A stretch of DNA of 35,095 nucleotides, taken from assembly GCA_016190505.1 (NCBI GenBank), contig JACPQM010000088.1, positions 1 to 35,095 on the forward strand, in the 5' to 3' direction. The stretch comes from Chloroflexota bacterium. GTDB taxonomy: Bacteria; Chloroflexota; Dehalococcoidia; JACPQK01. Below, piece after piece: positions 23,483-30,674 of the stretch; position 1 is the first letter of the stretch, and each line of letters opens with the position of its first letter. A program made the position numbers and the translations under genes. Under the pieces are notes generated by a model, which was not told the origin of the DNA, ran no database searches, and saw nothing but the letters and a program-made list of their open reading frames with translations.

Positions 23483-23602
23483 TAATAGGTGGGCGGATTT
23501 TGGTCGTCCCAGCGGGCATAGCACTGCCGTAGTAGTGCTCCGCGACTGCCTGCAGGCCGCCCGGCCCAGCAGACCCAGTGGCCCATGCCGTGGTAACAGG
23601 GG

Positions 23603-24490
23603 TCATCCGCCCGCGGGCGCAGCCGGCGGTTGGGCTGGCGGCATGGCTGCCGGTGGGGCCGCAGCCGGCCGTCGGCGCCGGCGCAAGAAATAGACCACGG
23701 CAATTATCGCCGCCCAGAAGGGGATGAAGAAGAAGGCCCACACGGCCAGGGTGGCCACGCCCTGGGCCACGACCACCAGGGCCCTGAGGGCATCCTTCAC
23801 GGTGTCCACAAAGCTCCACCCTTCAACCACCAGCGGCCTCTGGCCGCCCGACTCAAAAAGGGTGACCGTGATCAGGGACATGGAGGAGCTGCGCTCCAGG
23901 AACTGGATGCGCCCCTTGCGCCGCTCGATCTCCGACTGCACACTGGTCAACTCGCGCTGCACCTGGAGGGTATCGCTGATGGTGCGCGCCTCCTTCATGA
24001 TGCTCAGCAACTGGGTCTCGGTAGCCTCCAGGTTGCGCAACTGGGCCTGAAGGTCAACATACTCCTCGGTCACGTCCTCGGTTTCCTGCTTCTCGGAGCT
24101 GACCTTCACGGCCAACCCCCGTAGCTCGAGCAGGGCCTCGTCGGTACGGTCGCTGGGCACGCGAATGGAGATGCTGGCCTGCTGGGTCTCCTGCTCCACC
24201 TCGGAGCGCACCAGGAACCCGCCAAGCCGGGTCGCCATTGCGATGACCCTGTCTGCGGTTTCCTGGACGCTTCTTACCATGAGGGCCATGTTCACCTTGC
24301 GCACCAGGAGCCGCTGTTCGGACGATGGCAGGCTGAGGGTCAGGCCGGCCTGGCCCCGTTCCCCGGCTGGACCCGCCGGGCCGGTGGCGCCTGGTGGTGC
24401 ACTCGGCTGCGGCGCTGATGGAGCACAGCCGACGAATAGGGCCAACACCAAGAGGGCGGCAGCCCCCGGGAAAAGGCGTCCTTTCAGCAT
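23603..24490 (-). CDS. DUF4349 lipoprotein with short collagen-like segment
   Basis: A 295-residue protein. Signal peptide with C22 as probable lipidation site (FVGC). Five Gly-X-Y triplets follow (34-49, GATGPAGPAGERGQAG), matching the collagen-like segments of the two neighbouring lipoproteins. The DUF4349 region starts with RKVNMALMVRSVQETADRVIAMATRLGGFLVRS and continues through SISIRVPSDR and a coiled coil (EEYVDLQAQLRNLEATETQLL to about residue 200). A transmembrane helix lies near the C-terminus (AVWAFFFIPFWAAIIAVVYFL), followed by RRRRR and a Pro/Ala tail. It is anchored in the membrane; function unknown. Convergent with the collagen-like gene. Confidence 0.8.
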   Translation of the reverse strand: MLKGRLFPGAAALLVLALFVGCAPSAPQPSAPPGATGPAGPAGERGQAGLTLSLPSSEQRLLVRKVNMALMVRSVQETADRVIAMATRLGGFLVRSEVEQETQQASISIRVPSDRTDEALLELRGLAVKVSSEKQETEDVTEEYVDLQAQLRNLEATETQLLSIMKEARTISDTLQVQRELTSVQSEIERRKGRIQFLERSSSMSLITVTLFESGGQRPLVVEGWSFVDTVKDALRALVVVAQGVATLAVWAFFFIPFWAAIIAVVYFLRRRRRPAAAPPAAMPPAQPPAAPAGG

Positions 24491-24616
24491 GACCTTGCCC
24501 TCCTTTGCCCCACCGTTGGCCAGAGCATACCATATCTCGGAGGAGTATGCCTGCCCTTCACCCTATGGCCGGCATCCAGGGAACCCCGGGCTGGCCATCC
24601 TGGCGGGTGGGCACCT

Positions 24617-25408
24617 CTATGCCTTGCGGTATACCGGGGCGCGTTTTTCCAAGAACGCGGTGACGCCCTCGATGTGCTCCTGGGAGAACATGGCCTGGGC
24701 CTGGAAGGTGGCCGCCATCTCCAGTGCCGTGTCCAGGTTGGTGACCAGTCCATGGTAGACCAGGGTCTTGGTCAGTTTCGTGGCCAGGGCTGGGGCTTGG
24801 GCCAGCTTGTGGGCCAGGGCCATGGTCTCCTTCTCCAGGTCGGCGGCAGGCACCAGCTTGCTCAGCAGGCCAATACGTTCGGCCTCCGCTGCTTCTACGA
24901 AGTCGCCACTAAGCAGGATTTGCATGGCACGGCCCAGGCCCACGATCTGGGGCAGCATGTGAGCCATGCCCGTCTCGGGGACCAGGCCCACTCGGATGAA
25001 GGCGTTGAGGAAGCGGGCGTTCTCCGAGCCGATGCGGATGTCGCAGGCCAGCGCCCAGTCGAAGCCACCGCCCACGGCCGCACCATTGACCATGGCGATG
25101 GTGGGTATGGGAAGCTGCCGCAGGCCCCGGGTGATGGGATGGACCTGGCTGCGCATCCACTCCCGGTAAGTCTCCTGGTCCATCTCCCGGTAACGCTTGT
25201 CTTCCGCCACATCGCCGCCGCCCATGAAGGTGCGGCCAGCCCCGGTGAGCACCAGGACCCGGGCCGACTCGTCCTGGGCCACTGCCTGAACCGCTGTACG
25301 TAGCTCCTGGGTCATCGGGAGGTTCAGGGCGTTGGCCTTCTCGGGACGGTTGAGGGTGATTGTGACCACGCCATCCTCGGGCTTGACCAGGACGTACCTG
25401 TTTGCCAT
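24617..25408 (-). CDS. enoyl-CoA hydratase/isomerase family protein
   Basis: A 263-residue crotonase-fold enzyme. VTITLNRPEKANALN opens the fold; FMGGGDVAED gives the first oxyanion-hole loop; NGAAVGGGFDWALACDIRIGSENARF carries the second oxyanion Gly, with VGLVPETGM following. The catalytic Glu of true hydratases is hard to assign, so it could instead be an isomerase or a related acyl-CoA enzyme. ATG at 25408 with GGGAGG upstream; an earlier start would add ten residues. No other beta-oxidation gene is nearby. Confidence 0.88.
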   Translation of the reverse strand: MANRYVLVKPEDGVVTITLNRPEKANALNLPMTQELRTAVQAVAQDESARVLVLTGAGRTFMGGGDVAEDKRYREMDQETYREWMRSQVHPITRGLRQLPIPTIAMVNGAAVGGGFDWALACDIRIGSENARFLNAFIRVGLVPETGMAHMLPQIVGLGRAMQILLSGDFVEAAEAERIGLLSKLVPAADLEKETMALAHKLAQAPALATKLTKTLVYHGLVTNLDTALEMAATFQAQAMFSQEHIEGVTAFLEKRAPVYRKA

Positions 25409-25474
25409 GATGCGCCTCCCTATTTTGGCCCTGTCCATGAAACCTTCCAGAGCGCGAGATGGGGCAACGGGGCT

Positions 25475-25480
25475 AATATA
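25475..25480 (-). promoter_or_regulatory. candidate extended -10 of the enoyl-CoA hydratase gene
   Basis: TGC-TATATT on the minus strand, about 67 nt upstream of the ATG; no good -35 box. Confidence 0.35.
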
Positions 25481-25500
25481 GCACGATGGCAGAACAAGAA

Positions 25501-25528
25501 GTAGGGGCGACCGGCCGGTCGCCCCTAC
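25501..25528. repeat. 28-bp GTAGGGGC palindrome
   Basis: Perfect loopless palindrome (GTAGGGGCGACCGG arm), 11 nt past the stop of the dienelactone hydrolase gene (minus strand). Confidence 0.8.
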
Positions 25529-25538
25529 GGCGTGGGCA

Positions 25539-26417
25539 TCATCCTTTCAAGTTCTTCTCCAGAAACGCCAGGGTCACCGTCCAGGCATCCGCAGCCGACT
25601 CCGCGTTGTACCGCGAGCCGGTGTCATTGAAGAAGGCATGGGCCGCCCCCGGATAGACCTTGTATTCAAAGGCCTTGTTGTGCCTCTTCAGGGCTTCCGC
25701 CAGCGCAGGGACATTGACGGTGATGCGGGTGTCCTGTTCCCCATAGATTCCCAGCACAGGACCGCCTATGTTGGCCACGTCGTCGAGGTTTGGGGGATTG
25801 GGGCCATAGTAGACTACCGCAGTCCTCAGTCCCTGGACTCTGGTAGCCATCAGCAAGGAGTTGCCACCACCCCAGCAGTAACCGATCACCCCGATGTGGT
25901 CGGCCCTGACGTAGGGACGGCTGGCCAGGTAGTCGAAGGCGGACTGGAGGTCCTGAACAACGCCCTCCCTGGACAGGCTGTTTATCGCGGCTACAGCCTC
26001 ATCATCCGTAGCGAATCTCTCTCTGCCCCCAGGCCGGGAAAGAAGGTCCACGCCCAGGGCTACGTAGCCCTGTTCGGCAAACCGGCGGGTTACGTCCTTG
26101 ATGTGCTCCGTGAGCCCCCGGTTCTCGTGGATCACGATCAGGGCGGGGAAAGGGCCTGCTGCCGGAGGGCGCACTTCATAGGCCTTTATGGGGACCTCCT
26201 GCCCTGGAAAACTGACGCCGGCGATGACCACGTATTCCGCGGGGATGGGGGAAGGAAACGGGGTGGGAACATCCGTAGGGGCTGGCGCGGTAGTAGGCGT
26301 ACTGGTGGGGGGCGATACTTCAGTAGCACGACAACCCAGCAAAGCGACTGCCAGCATACTGAACAGAACGAGCTTGTTGCCAAGGGACAGGCGCCGTGTC
26401 GTCACGTCTGTGTACAT
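25539..26417 (-). CDS. dienelactone hydrolase family lipoprotein
   Basis: A 292-residue alpha/beta hydrolase. Signal peptide ends in a textbook lipobox (LLGC, C29), then a Pro/Thr linker. The hydrolase domain has IVIHENRGL, GYCWGGG with the nucleophile C181, GEQDTRI (catalytic Asp) and GAAHAFFND (catalytic His): the Cys-Asp-His triad of dienelactone hydrolases. Attached to the outer membrane face, it would hydrolyse an ester or lactone; the substrate is unknown. ATG at 26417 is preceded by GAGGTG at 5 nt. Confidence 0.88.
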   Translation of the reverse strand: MYTDVTTRRLSLGNKLVLFSMLAVALLGCRATEVSPPTSTPTTAPAPTDVPTPFPSPIPAEYVVIAGVSFPGQEVPIKAYEVRPPAAGPFPALIVIHENRGLTEHIKDVTRRFAEQGYVALGVDLLSRPGGRERFATDDEAVAAINSLSREGVVQDLQSAFDYLASRPYVRADHIGVIGYCWGGGNSLLMATRVQGLRTAVVYYGPNPPNLDDVANIGGPVLGIYGEQDTRITVNVPALAEALKRHNKAFEYKVYPGAAHAFFNDTGSRYNAESAADAWTVTLAFLEKNLKG

Positions 26418-26483
26418 AGCTTCACCTCTTCTCATGTTAGCATCCGGCTATCCCTCCTCTCGTTCCTCTGGGGAGAACACAAC

Positions 26484-26515
26484 GTAGGGGCGCCCCGATG
26501 AGTCGGGGCCCCTAC
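26484..26515. repeat. 32-bp imperfect GTAGGGGC palindrome
   Basis: GTAGGGG/CCCCTAC ends with CCCCGA/TCGGGG inside and a small bulge, 27 nt past the dapA stop (minus strand). Confidence 0.75.
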
Positions 26516-26542
26516 GTGATTGGGCGAAGATCCCTGGCGGCG

Positions 26543-27472
26543 CTAGCGGATGGCAGCCCCTTCGACTCGGCTCGGGGCAGGCAGAGGCAGGTCTATGCGG
26601 TGCTTATTGACCTCGGCCTCGATGGCGGCGGCGGCCTTGGCATCGGGCGGGGTGAGTGGCAGCCGCGTGTTGCCCACCGGGAAGCCCACCTGGTTCAGGG
26701 CGTACTTCACCGGAATGGGGTTGGACACGACGAACATGGTCTGGAACAGGGGGAGCAAGCGGCGGTGGATGGTAGCGGCATCCACCGTGTCCCGGGCCAG
26801 GAACTTGTCTATCATTTCCTTCATCTGTTTGCCCACCAGGTGGGAGGCCACGGCGATGACACCGTAGCCGCCCACCGCCATCATAGGCAGCGTATCGTTG
26901 TCATTGCCGCTCCAGACCAGGAAGCCAGGGCGGGCGCCCTCGACGATGCGGGCTACGGCATTGAGGTCCCCGCTGGCCTCCTTGATGCCCACGATGTTGG
27001 GCACTTCCTTGCTGAGCTTGATGACAACGTCTGGTCCCATAGAGGTACCAGTGCGGCCGGGTATGTTGTACACGATGCAGGGCAGGGACGTGGCCCGAGC
27101 AATCGCGGCAAAATGCTCGAAGAGGCCGTCGGGAGTAGGTTTGTTGTAATAAGGCACCACCAGCAGGATGCCATCCACTCCGATGCGCTCCGCCTCCTGG
27201 GTGAGCACGATGCTGTCGGCGGTGTTGTTGGTCCCCGTGCCGGCCACCACATCCCCTCGCTGGCCCACGGCCTTCTTGATCTCGGTGAACAGGCGGAGCT
27301 TCTCCGCGTGGCTCAGGGTGGGCGCCTCGCCGGTGGTGCCGGAGACCACCACACCGTCGCTACCCGAGTCGAGGAGCGCCAACGCCAGGCGGCAGGCCTG
27401 GGCATAGTCCACCTCATTTGCCTTGTCAAAAGGGGTGACCATAGCGGTAAGAAGCCTACCCAGTGTTTTCAT
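26543..27472 (-). CDS. dapA: 4-hydroxy-tetrahydrodipicolinate synthase
   Basis: A 309-residue DapA, condensing pyruvate with aspartate semialdehyde in the lysine/diaminopimelate pathway. SGTTGEAPTL, VVPYYNKPTPDGL, YNIPGRTG (active-site Tyr) and VGIKEASGDL (Schiff-base Lys) are present. ATG at 27472 with AGGAGG at 6 nt. It is the last gene of the minus-strand dapB-asd run. The final 14 residues (PLPAPSRVEGAAIR) extend past the usual end and are encoded by CTTCGACTCGGCTC-type repeat DNA (26543-26585). Confidence 0.96.
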   Translation of the reverse strand: MKTLGRLLTAMVTPFDKANEVDYAQACRLALALLDSGSDGVVVSGTTGEAPTLSHAEKLRLFTEIKKAVGQRGDVVAGTGTNNTADSIVLTQEAERIGVDGILLVVPYYNKPTPDGLFEHFAAIARATSLPCIVYNIPGRTGTSMGPDVVIKLSKEVPNIVGIKEASGDLNAVARIVEGARPGFLVWSGNDNDTLPMMAVGGYGVIAVASHLVGKQMKEMIDKFLARDTVDAATIHRRLLPLFQTMFVVSNPIPVKYALNQVGFPVGNTRLPLTPPDAKAAAAIEAEVNKHRIDLPLPAPSRVEGAAIR

Positions 27473-27493
27473 ATATGCCTCCTGATGGCCCAT

Positions 27494-27871
27494 TCACTCT
27501 ATGCCGAGGCTACCCTGTGGACCGTCCAGAGTAACCTTCCAATCATTGAGCACGTCCCTGCCCAGCAGGATACAGTTGTCGTTGCATGCGGTTACTTGGA
27601 TGGTGCCAAGTGGATGGCCCTCCAATTCCAGCGAAGCGAGATAGACTGGCCCCCTTACCCTGTCGCCACCGAGGACCTCACGCAACGGTATTTCGCCGAC
27701 TCTCTTCAGTCCCAACCGCTCTACCAGATCGTGGGGGACCGCCGTGATGTCGCACCCCGTGTCTACCATTGCGGGAACGGTTTCGAAAGCTGGAGAGTAC
27801 GGACGTGAGACCTGCACGTCTACCATCGGGGCAGCCGGATTGAAAGCGGAGTCGTACGGATATGTGGTCAT
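27494..27871 (-). CDS. retropepsin-like aspartic protease
   Basis: A 125-residue single-domain protein of the clan AA aspartic protease type. PAMVDTGCDITAVP carries the DTG catalytic motif, and CILLGRDVLNDW matches the family's ILLGR-L block. Such proteins act as homodimers; the substrate is unknown. It begins 5 nt after the stop of the DUF5678-like gene without a clear ribosome binding site, suggesting translational coupling, and precedes dapA by 21 nt. Neither gene has an evident lysine-synthesis role. Confidence 0.8.
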   Translation of the reverse strand: MTTYPYDSAFNPAAPMVDVQVSRPYSPAFETVPAMVDTGCDITAVPHDLVERLGLKRVGEIPLREVLGGDRVRGPVYLASLELEGHPLGTIQVTACNDNCILLGRDVLNDWKVTLDGPQGSLGIE

Positions 27872-27876
27872 GGAAC

Positions 27877-28839
27877 TTAGCTGTGGTAGAGCCTCGGTCC
27901 GGAGACTCTGACTGTCCGCTCCCTTTCCACCTTTGGCATGTAGATGTCCTTGTATCCGTACTTCTCGTAGACTCTCATGGCCAATGACGAGAAATCGCTA
28001 TCAGAGTCCACCACTTCGCCTTCTATTAACGCAATATACTTACCGGCATAGGTCTGGTAGAGGGTTTCAAAGTGCTTATGATAGAAATGACGGCTTTGTT
28101 CAAACTCCCCCCACGGCGTTGGCTTTCGGGCCCGTGACCATTCGTCCTCGAAGAGTTGACTGAGTTGACTTCTCGTTTCCTCGTCGGCACCTACAAGGCC
28201 GAAAAAGCTGTTGTCCCCTGTTCTGAAGAATAGGCAGAATCGTTTCTCATTTAGGTAGAGGCGGAGGGAGCCTGTCAGCGCCTGGGAGGGATAGAACCGT
28301 ACCTCATACCCCTGTCTCTCGTACAGAGGCCTGGCCTGCTCGTTGGTATCATCGGGCCAAAGTAGGAGCCGCAGATCCTTCGGCTTCTTTGTCCAAGGGT
28401 CTGAACGGAACCTGCTTGCCGCTCGCTTGATACTTTGCCGGATGGAAGGATAGAGTTCGGCCACCTTCTGGGCGGCATCGGTGTACACGGGCAAGTTCTT
28501 CACCAAGTCAATTAGCGCCCTGTCGGCCAAGGCGTTGATGGCGGCACTCATGTAGCCGATTACATCGCCTCCGAAATCCTCACCCTTGCGTAGCCAGAGG
28601 AACTCATCAGCCTCATCTAAGAACTCGGCCTTCAGCGCGACGATGCCATGCTGATCCGCTTCGAACCGTTCCGTCCCCCCCAATGGCGCCCTTTTCAAGA
28701 GAGGTCGTCTCATGTCACCCACTACCAGAGAACCAGAGGAGACGTTACCCGAGCCTTCGGCCCCTGTTGCCTCGTAATGAAGCGGCGCTGGTGGGGGCGT
28801 CCAAGGTTGGCGCTGTGGGTCCTGGCTCTTGCGGCGCAT
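27877..28839 (-). CDS. protein with sensor-like core and DUF5678-like C-terminus
   Basis: A 320-residue cytoplasmic protein. Residues 1-50 are Pro/Arg-rich and probably disordered. The middle (about 60-235) resembles phospholipase D-like/TrmB sensor domains: ALADRALIDLVKNLPVYTD, LRLYLNEKRFCLFFRTGDNSFFGLVGADEETRSQLSQLFEDEW. That assignment is tentative. The C-terminus (YAGKYIALIEGEVVDSDSDFSSLAMRVYEKYGYKDIYMPKV) fits DUF5678, a domain often encoded next to retropepsin-like genes, as here. ATG at 28839 has AGGTGA upstream, 15 nt after asd. An internal ATG at residue 43 is a possible alternative start. Confidence 0.6.
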   Translation of the reverse strand: MRRKSQDPQRQPWTPPPAPLHYEATGAEGSGNVSSGSLVVGDMRRPLLKRAPLGGTERFEADQHGIVALKAEFLDEADEFLWLRKGEDFGGDVIGYMSAAINALADRALIDLVKNLPVYTDAAQKVAELYPSIRQSIKRAASRFRSDPWTKKPKDLRLLLWPDDTNEQARPLYERQGYEVRFYPSQALTGSLRLYLNEKRFCLFFRTGDNSFFGLVGADEETRSQLSQLFEDEWSRARKPTPWGEFEQSRHFYHKHFETLYQTYAGKYIALIEGEVVDSDSDFSSLAMRVYEKYGYKDIYMPKVERERTVRVSGPRLYHS

Positions 28840-28854
28840 TAGGCATCACCTACC

Positions 28855-29868
28855 CTACATCCACTCGTTCTTGAGCAGCTCCTCGGCGATCTGGACCGCG
28901 TTAAGAGCGGTACCCTTGCGCAGATTGTCGGACACCACCCACATGGCCAGCCCGTAGCTGTTGGAGGCGTCTTCCCGGATGCGCCCTACATAAACGTGGT
29001 CGGTGCCCGTGGCCGCCCAGGGGTGTGGATATATCCCTTCGCGGGGGTCGTCCAGCACTCGCACGCCCGGGGCCTGGGACAACACGCGCCGCGCATCGTC
29101 CGCGGCCATGGGGCGGCCCATCTCCAGGTGCACCGAGGCGCAGTGGGAGTACAACACCGGAACCCGCACGCAGGTGGCCGACATGGTCAGGTTCTTGGCG
29201 TGCATCACCTTCTTGCTCTCCTCCACCACCATCCACTCCTCCCGGGTATACCCGTTGTCCTGGAAGACGCCGATGTCCGGGAGCACATTGAAGGCGATCT
29301 GATGCGAGTAGATGTGGGGAGTCGGCTCTTTCCCATCGAGCACCAGGCGTGACTGGCTGGTGAGCTCCTCCACACCCGTCTGCCCGTTGCCCGACACCGA
29401 TTGATAGGTGTCCACGATCACCCGCTTTACCGGGTTGGCCTTGTGCAGGGGCCAGAGCACGGTAACCAGCGGGATGGCGATACACTCCGGGCTGGCTACT
29501 ATGCCGCGGTGCTTCTTGAGGTCGAGGTAGTTGACCTCGGGGACCACCAGGGGGACCCTGGGGTCCATGCGCCACGCGGGGCTGGTGTCCACCACCACGG
29601 TGCCCTTGCGCGTGGCCAGCGGCGAATAGTAGCGGCTGACCTCCTCACCTGCCGAGAACAGAGCCAGTTCCACGTATTCCAGAGCCTGGGGCGCCAGCTC
29701 CCGCACCTCGAGCTCCTCGTGATTGAAGAAGAACTTGGTGCCTGCGGAGCGGTCGGAGGCCAGAAGCACCAGATCGGACATGGGGAAGCGGCGCTGCTCC
29801 AGGACCTTGAGAAACTCCCGGCCCAGGAGACCCGTGGCCCCTACCAGGGCCACACGTACCTGCTTCAC
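28855..29868 (-). CDS. asd: aspartate-semialdehyde dehydrogenase
   Basis: A 337-residue Asd, reducing aspartyl phosphate to aspartate semialdehyde with NADPH. VALVGATGLLGREFL is the dinucleotide loop; the active-site Cys is C129. The loop reads SPEC where the family usually has NPNC. YQSVSGNGQTGVEEL and CVRVPVLYSHCASVHLE complete the pattern. GTG start, 2 nt after the dapB stop, so translation is probably coupled. It provides the substrate for DapA. Confidence 0.95.
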   Translation of the reverse strand: MKQVRVALVGATGLLGREFLKVLEQRRFPMSDLVLLASDRSAGTKFFFNHEELEVRELAPQALEYVELALFSAGEEVSRYYSPLATRKGTVVVDTSPAWRMDPRVPLVVPEVNYLDLKKHRGIVASPECIAIPLVTVLWPLHKANPVKRVIVDTYQSVSGNGQTGVEELTSQSRLVLDGKEPTPHIYSHQIAFNVLPDIGVFQDNGYTREEWMVVEESKKVMHAKNLTMSATCVRVPVLYSHCASVHLEMGRPMAADDARRVLSQAPGVRVLDDPREGIYPHPWAATGTDHVYVGRIREDASNSYGLAMWVVSDNLRKGTALNAVQIAEELLKNEWM

Positions 29869-29870
29869 GG

Positions 29871-30674
29871 CTAGGCCCCCAGGCCGAGTAGGGTGTCCAG
29901 GCCGAAAACCAGGCCCTTCCGGTTCACCACCTCCCGGATGGCTAGCAGCACTCCTGGCATGAAGCTCTCCCGACTGATGGTGTCGTGGCGCAACACCAGG
30001 GTCTGGCCGAGTCCACCCAGCACTATCTCGTGATGGGCTAGCAGCCCGGGCAGGCGCAGGCTATGAATGCCTATCCCATCCTCCACCCCGCCGCGCGTGC
30101 CCGCCAGCACCTCCTTGGAGGTAGGGAGAAACTCGAAGGGCCGGCCCCGCGAGGCGGCCATGGCACGGGCCATGGCCAATGCAGTGCCCGAAGGAGCATC
30201 CGCTTTGCGCTCGTGATGCATCTCGATGATGTCAGCGTAATCGAAATAGCGCCCCGCGATCTTGGCCAGGTGGGACAGTACCACGGCGCCCAGGGAGAAA
30301 TTGGGGGCCACCACAGCGCCGATGCTATGCTCCGCACACAGGCGGCCGATCTCGTCCACCTGTGCTTGGGCGACGCCCGTGGTGCCGACCACCAGGTTCA
30401 CCTTTTGCTGGGCCGCTGCCCTGGCCAGGGGCATGACAGCATCAGCGTGGCTAAAGTCCACCACTACCTGGGGCTTGGCCTTGGCCAGCAGGCTAGCGAC
30501 ATCACTGGAGAAGGGAATGAGGCCAGAGCCATTGGGCAAGGAGAGGTACTCCTCCTTGGCCTTGATGTCTACGGCCCCTACAGGTTCCATGTCTCTCTGC
30601 TGGCAAAGAGTGGCCAGCACTTGCTGGCCCATGTTGCCGGAAGCGCCCTGAACGACTACTCTAACGGGGGCCAT
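29871..30674 (-). CDS. dapB: 4-hydroxy-tetrahydrodipicolinate reductase
   Basis: A 267-residue DapB, reducing the DapA product with NAD(P)H. VVVQGASGNMGQQVL is the nucleotide loop; VDFSHADAV, VVGTTG, PNFSLGAVVL and EMHHERKADAPSGTA (catalytic His and Lys) follow. The start at 30674 has GGAGGG just upstream and lies inside the end of pnp (14-nt overlap), which suggests coupled translation. Earlier in-frame starts would read through the pnp tail. Confidence 0.96.
   Translation of the reverse strand: MAPVRVVVQGASGNMGQQVLATLCQQRDMEPVGAVDIKAKEEYLSLPNGSGLIPFSSDVASLLAKAKPQVVVDFSHADAVMPLARAAAQQKVNLVVGTTGVAQAQVDEIGRLCAEHSIGAVVAPNFSLGAVVLSHLAKIAGRYFDYADIIEMHHERKADAPSGTALAMARAMAASRGRPFEFLPTSKEVLAGTRGGVEDGIGIHSLRLPGLLAHHEIVLGGLGQTLVLRHDTISRESFMPGVLLAIREVVNRKGLVFGLDTLLGLGA

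Noticed and set aside
26498-27808. 436-codon open frame antisense to dapA and the retropepsin-like gene
   Set aside because: Crosses two real genes and a palindrome; no recognisable motif.
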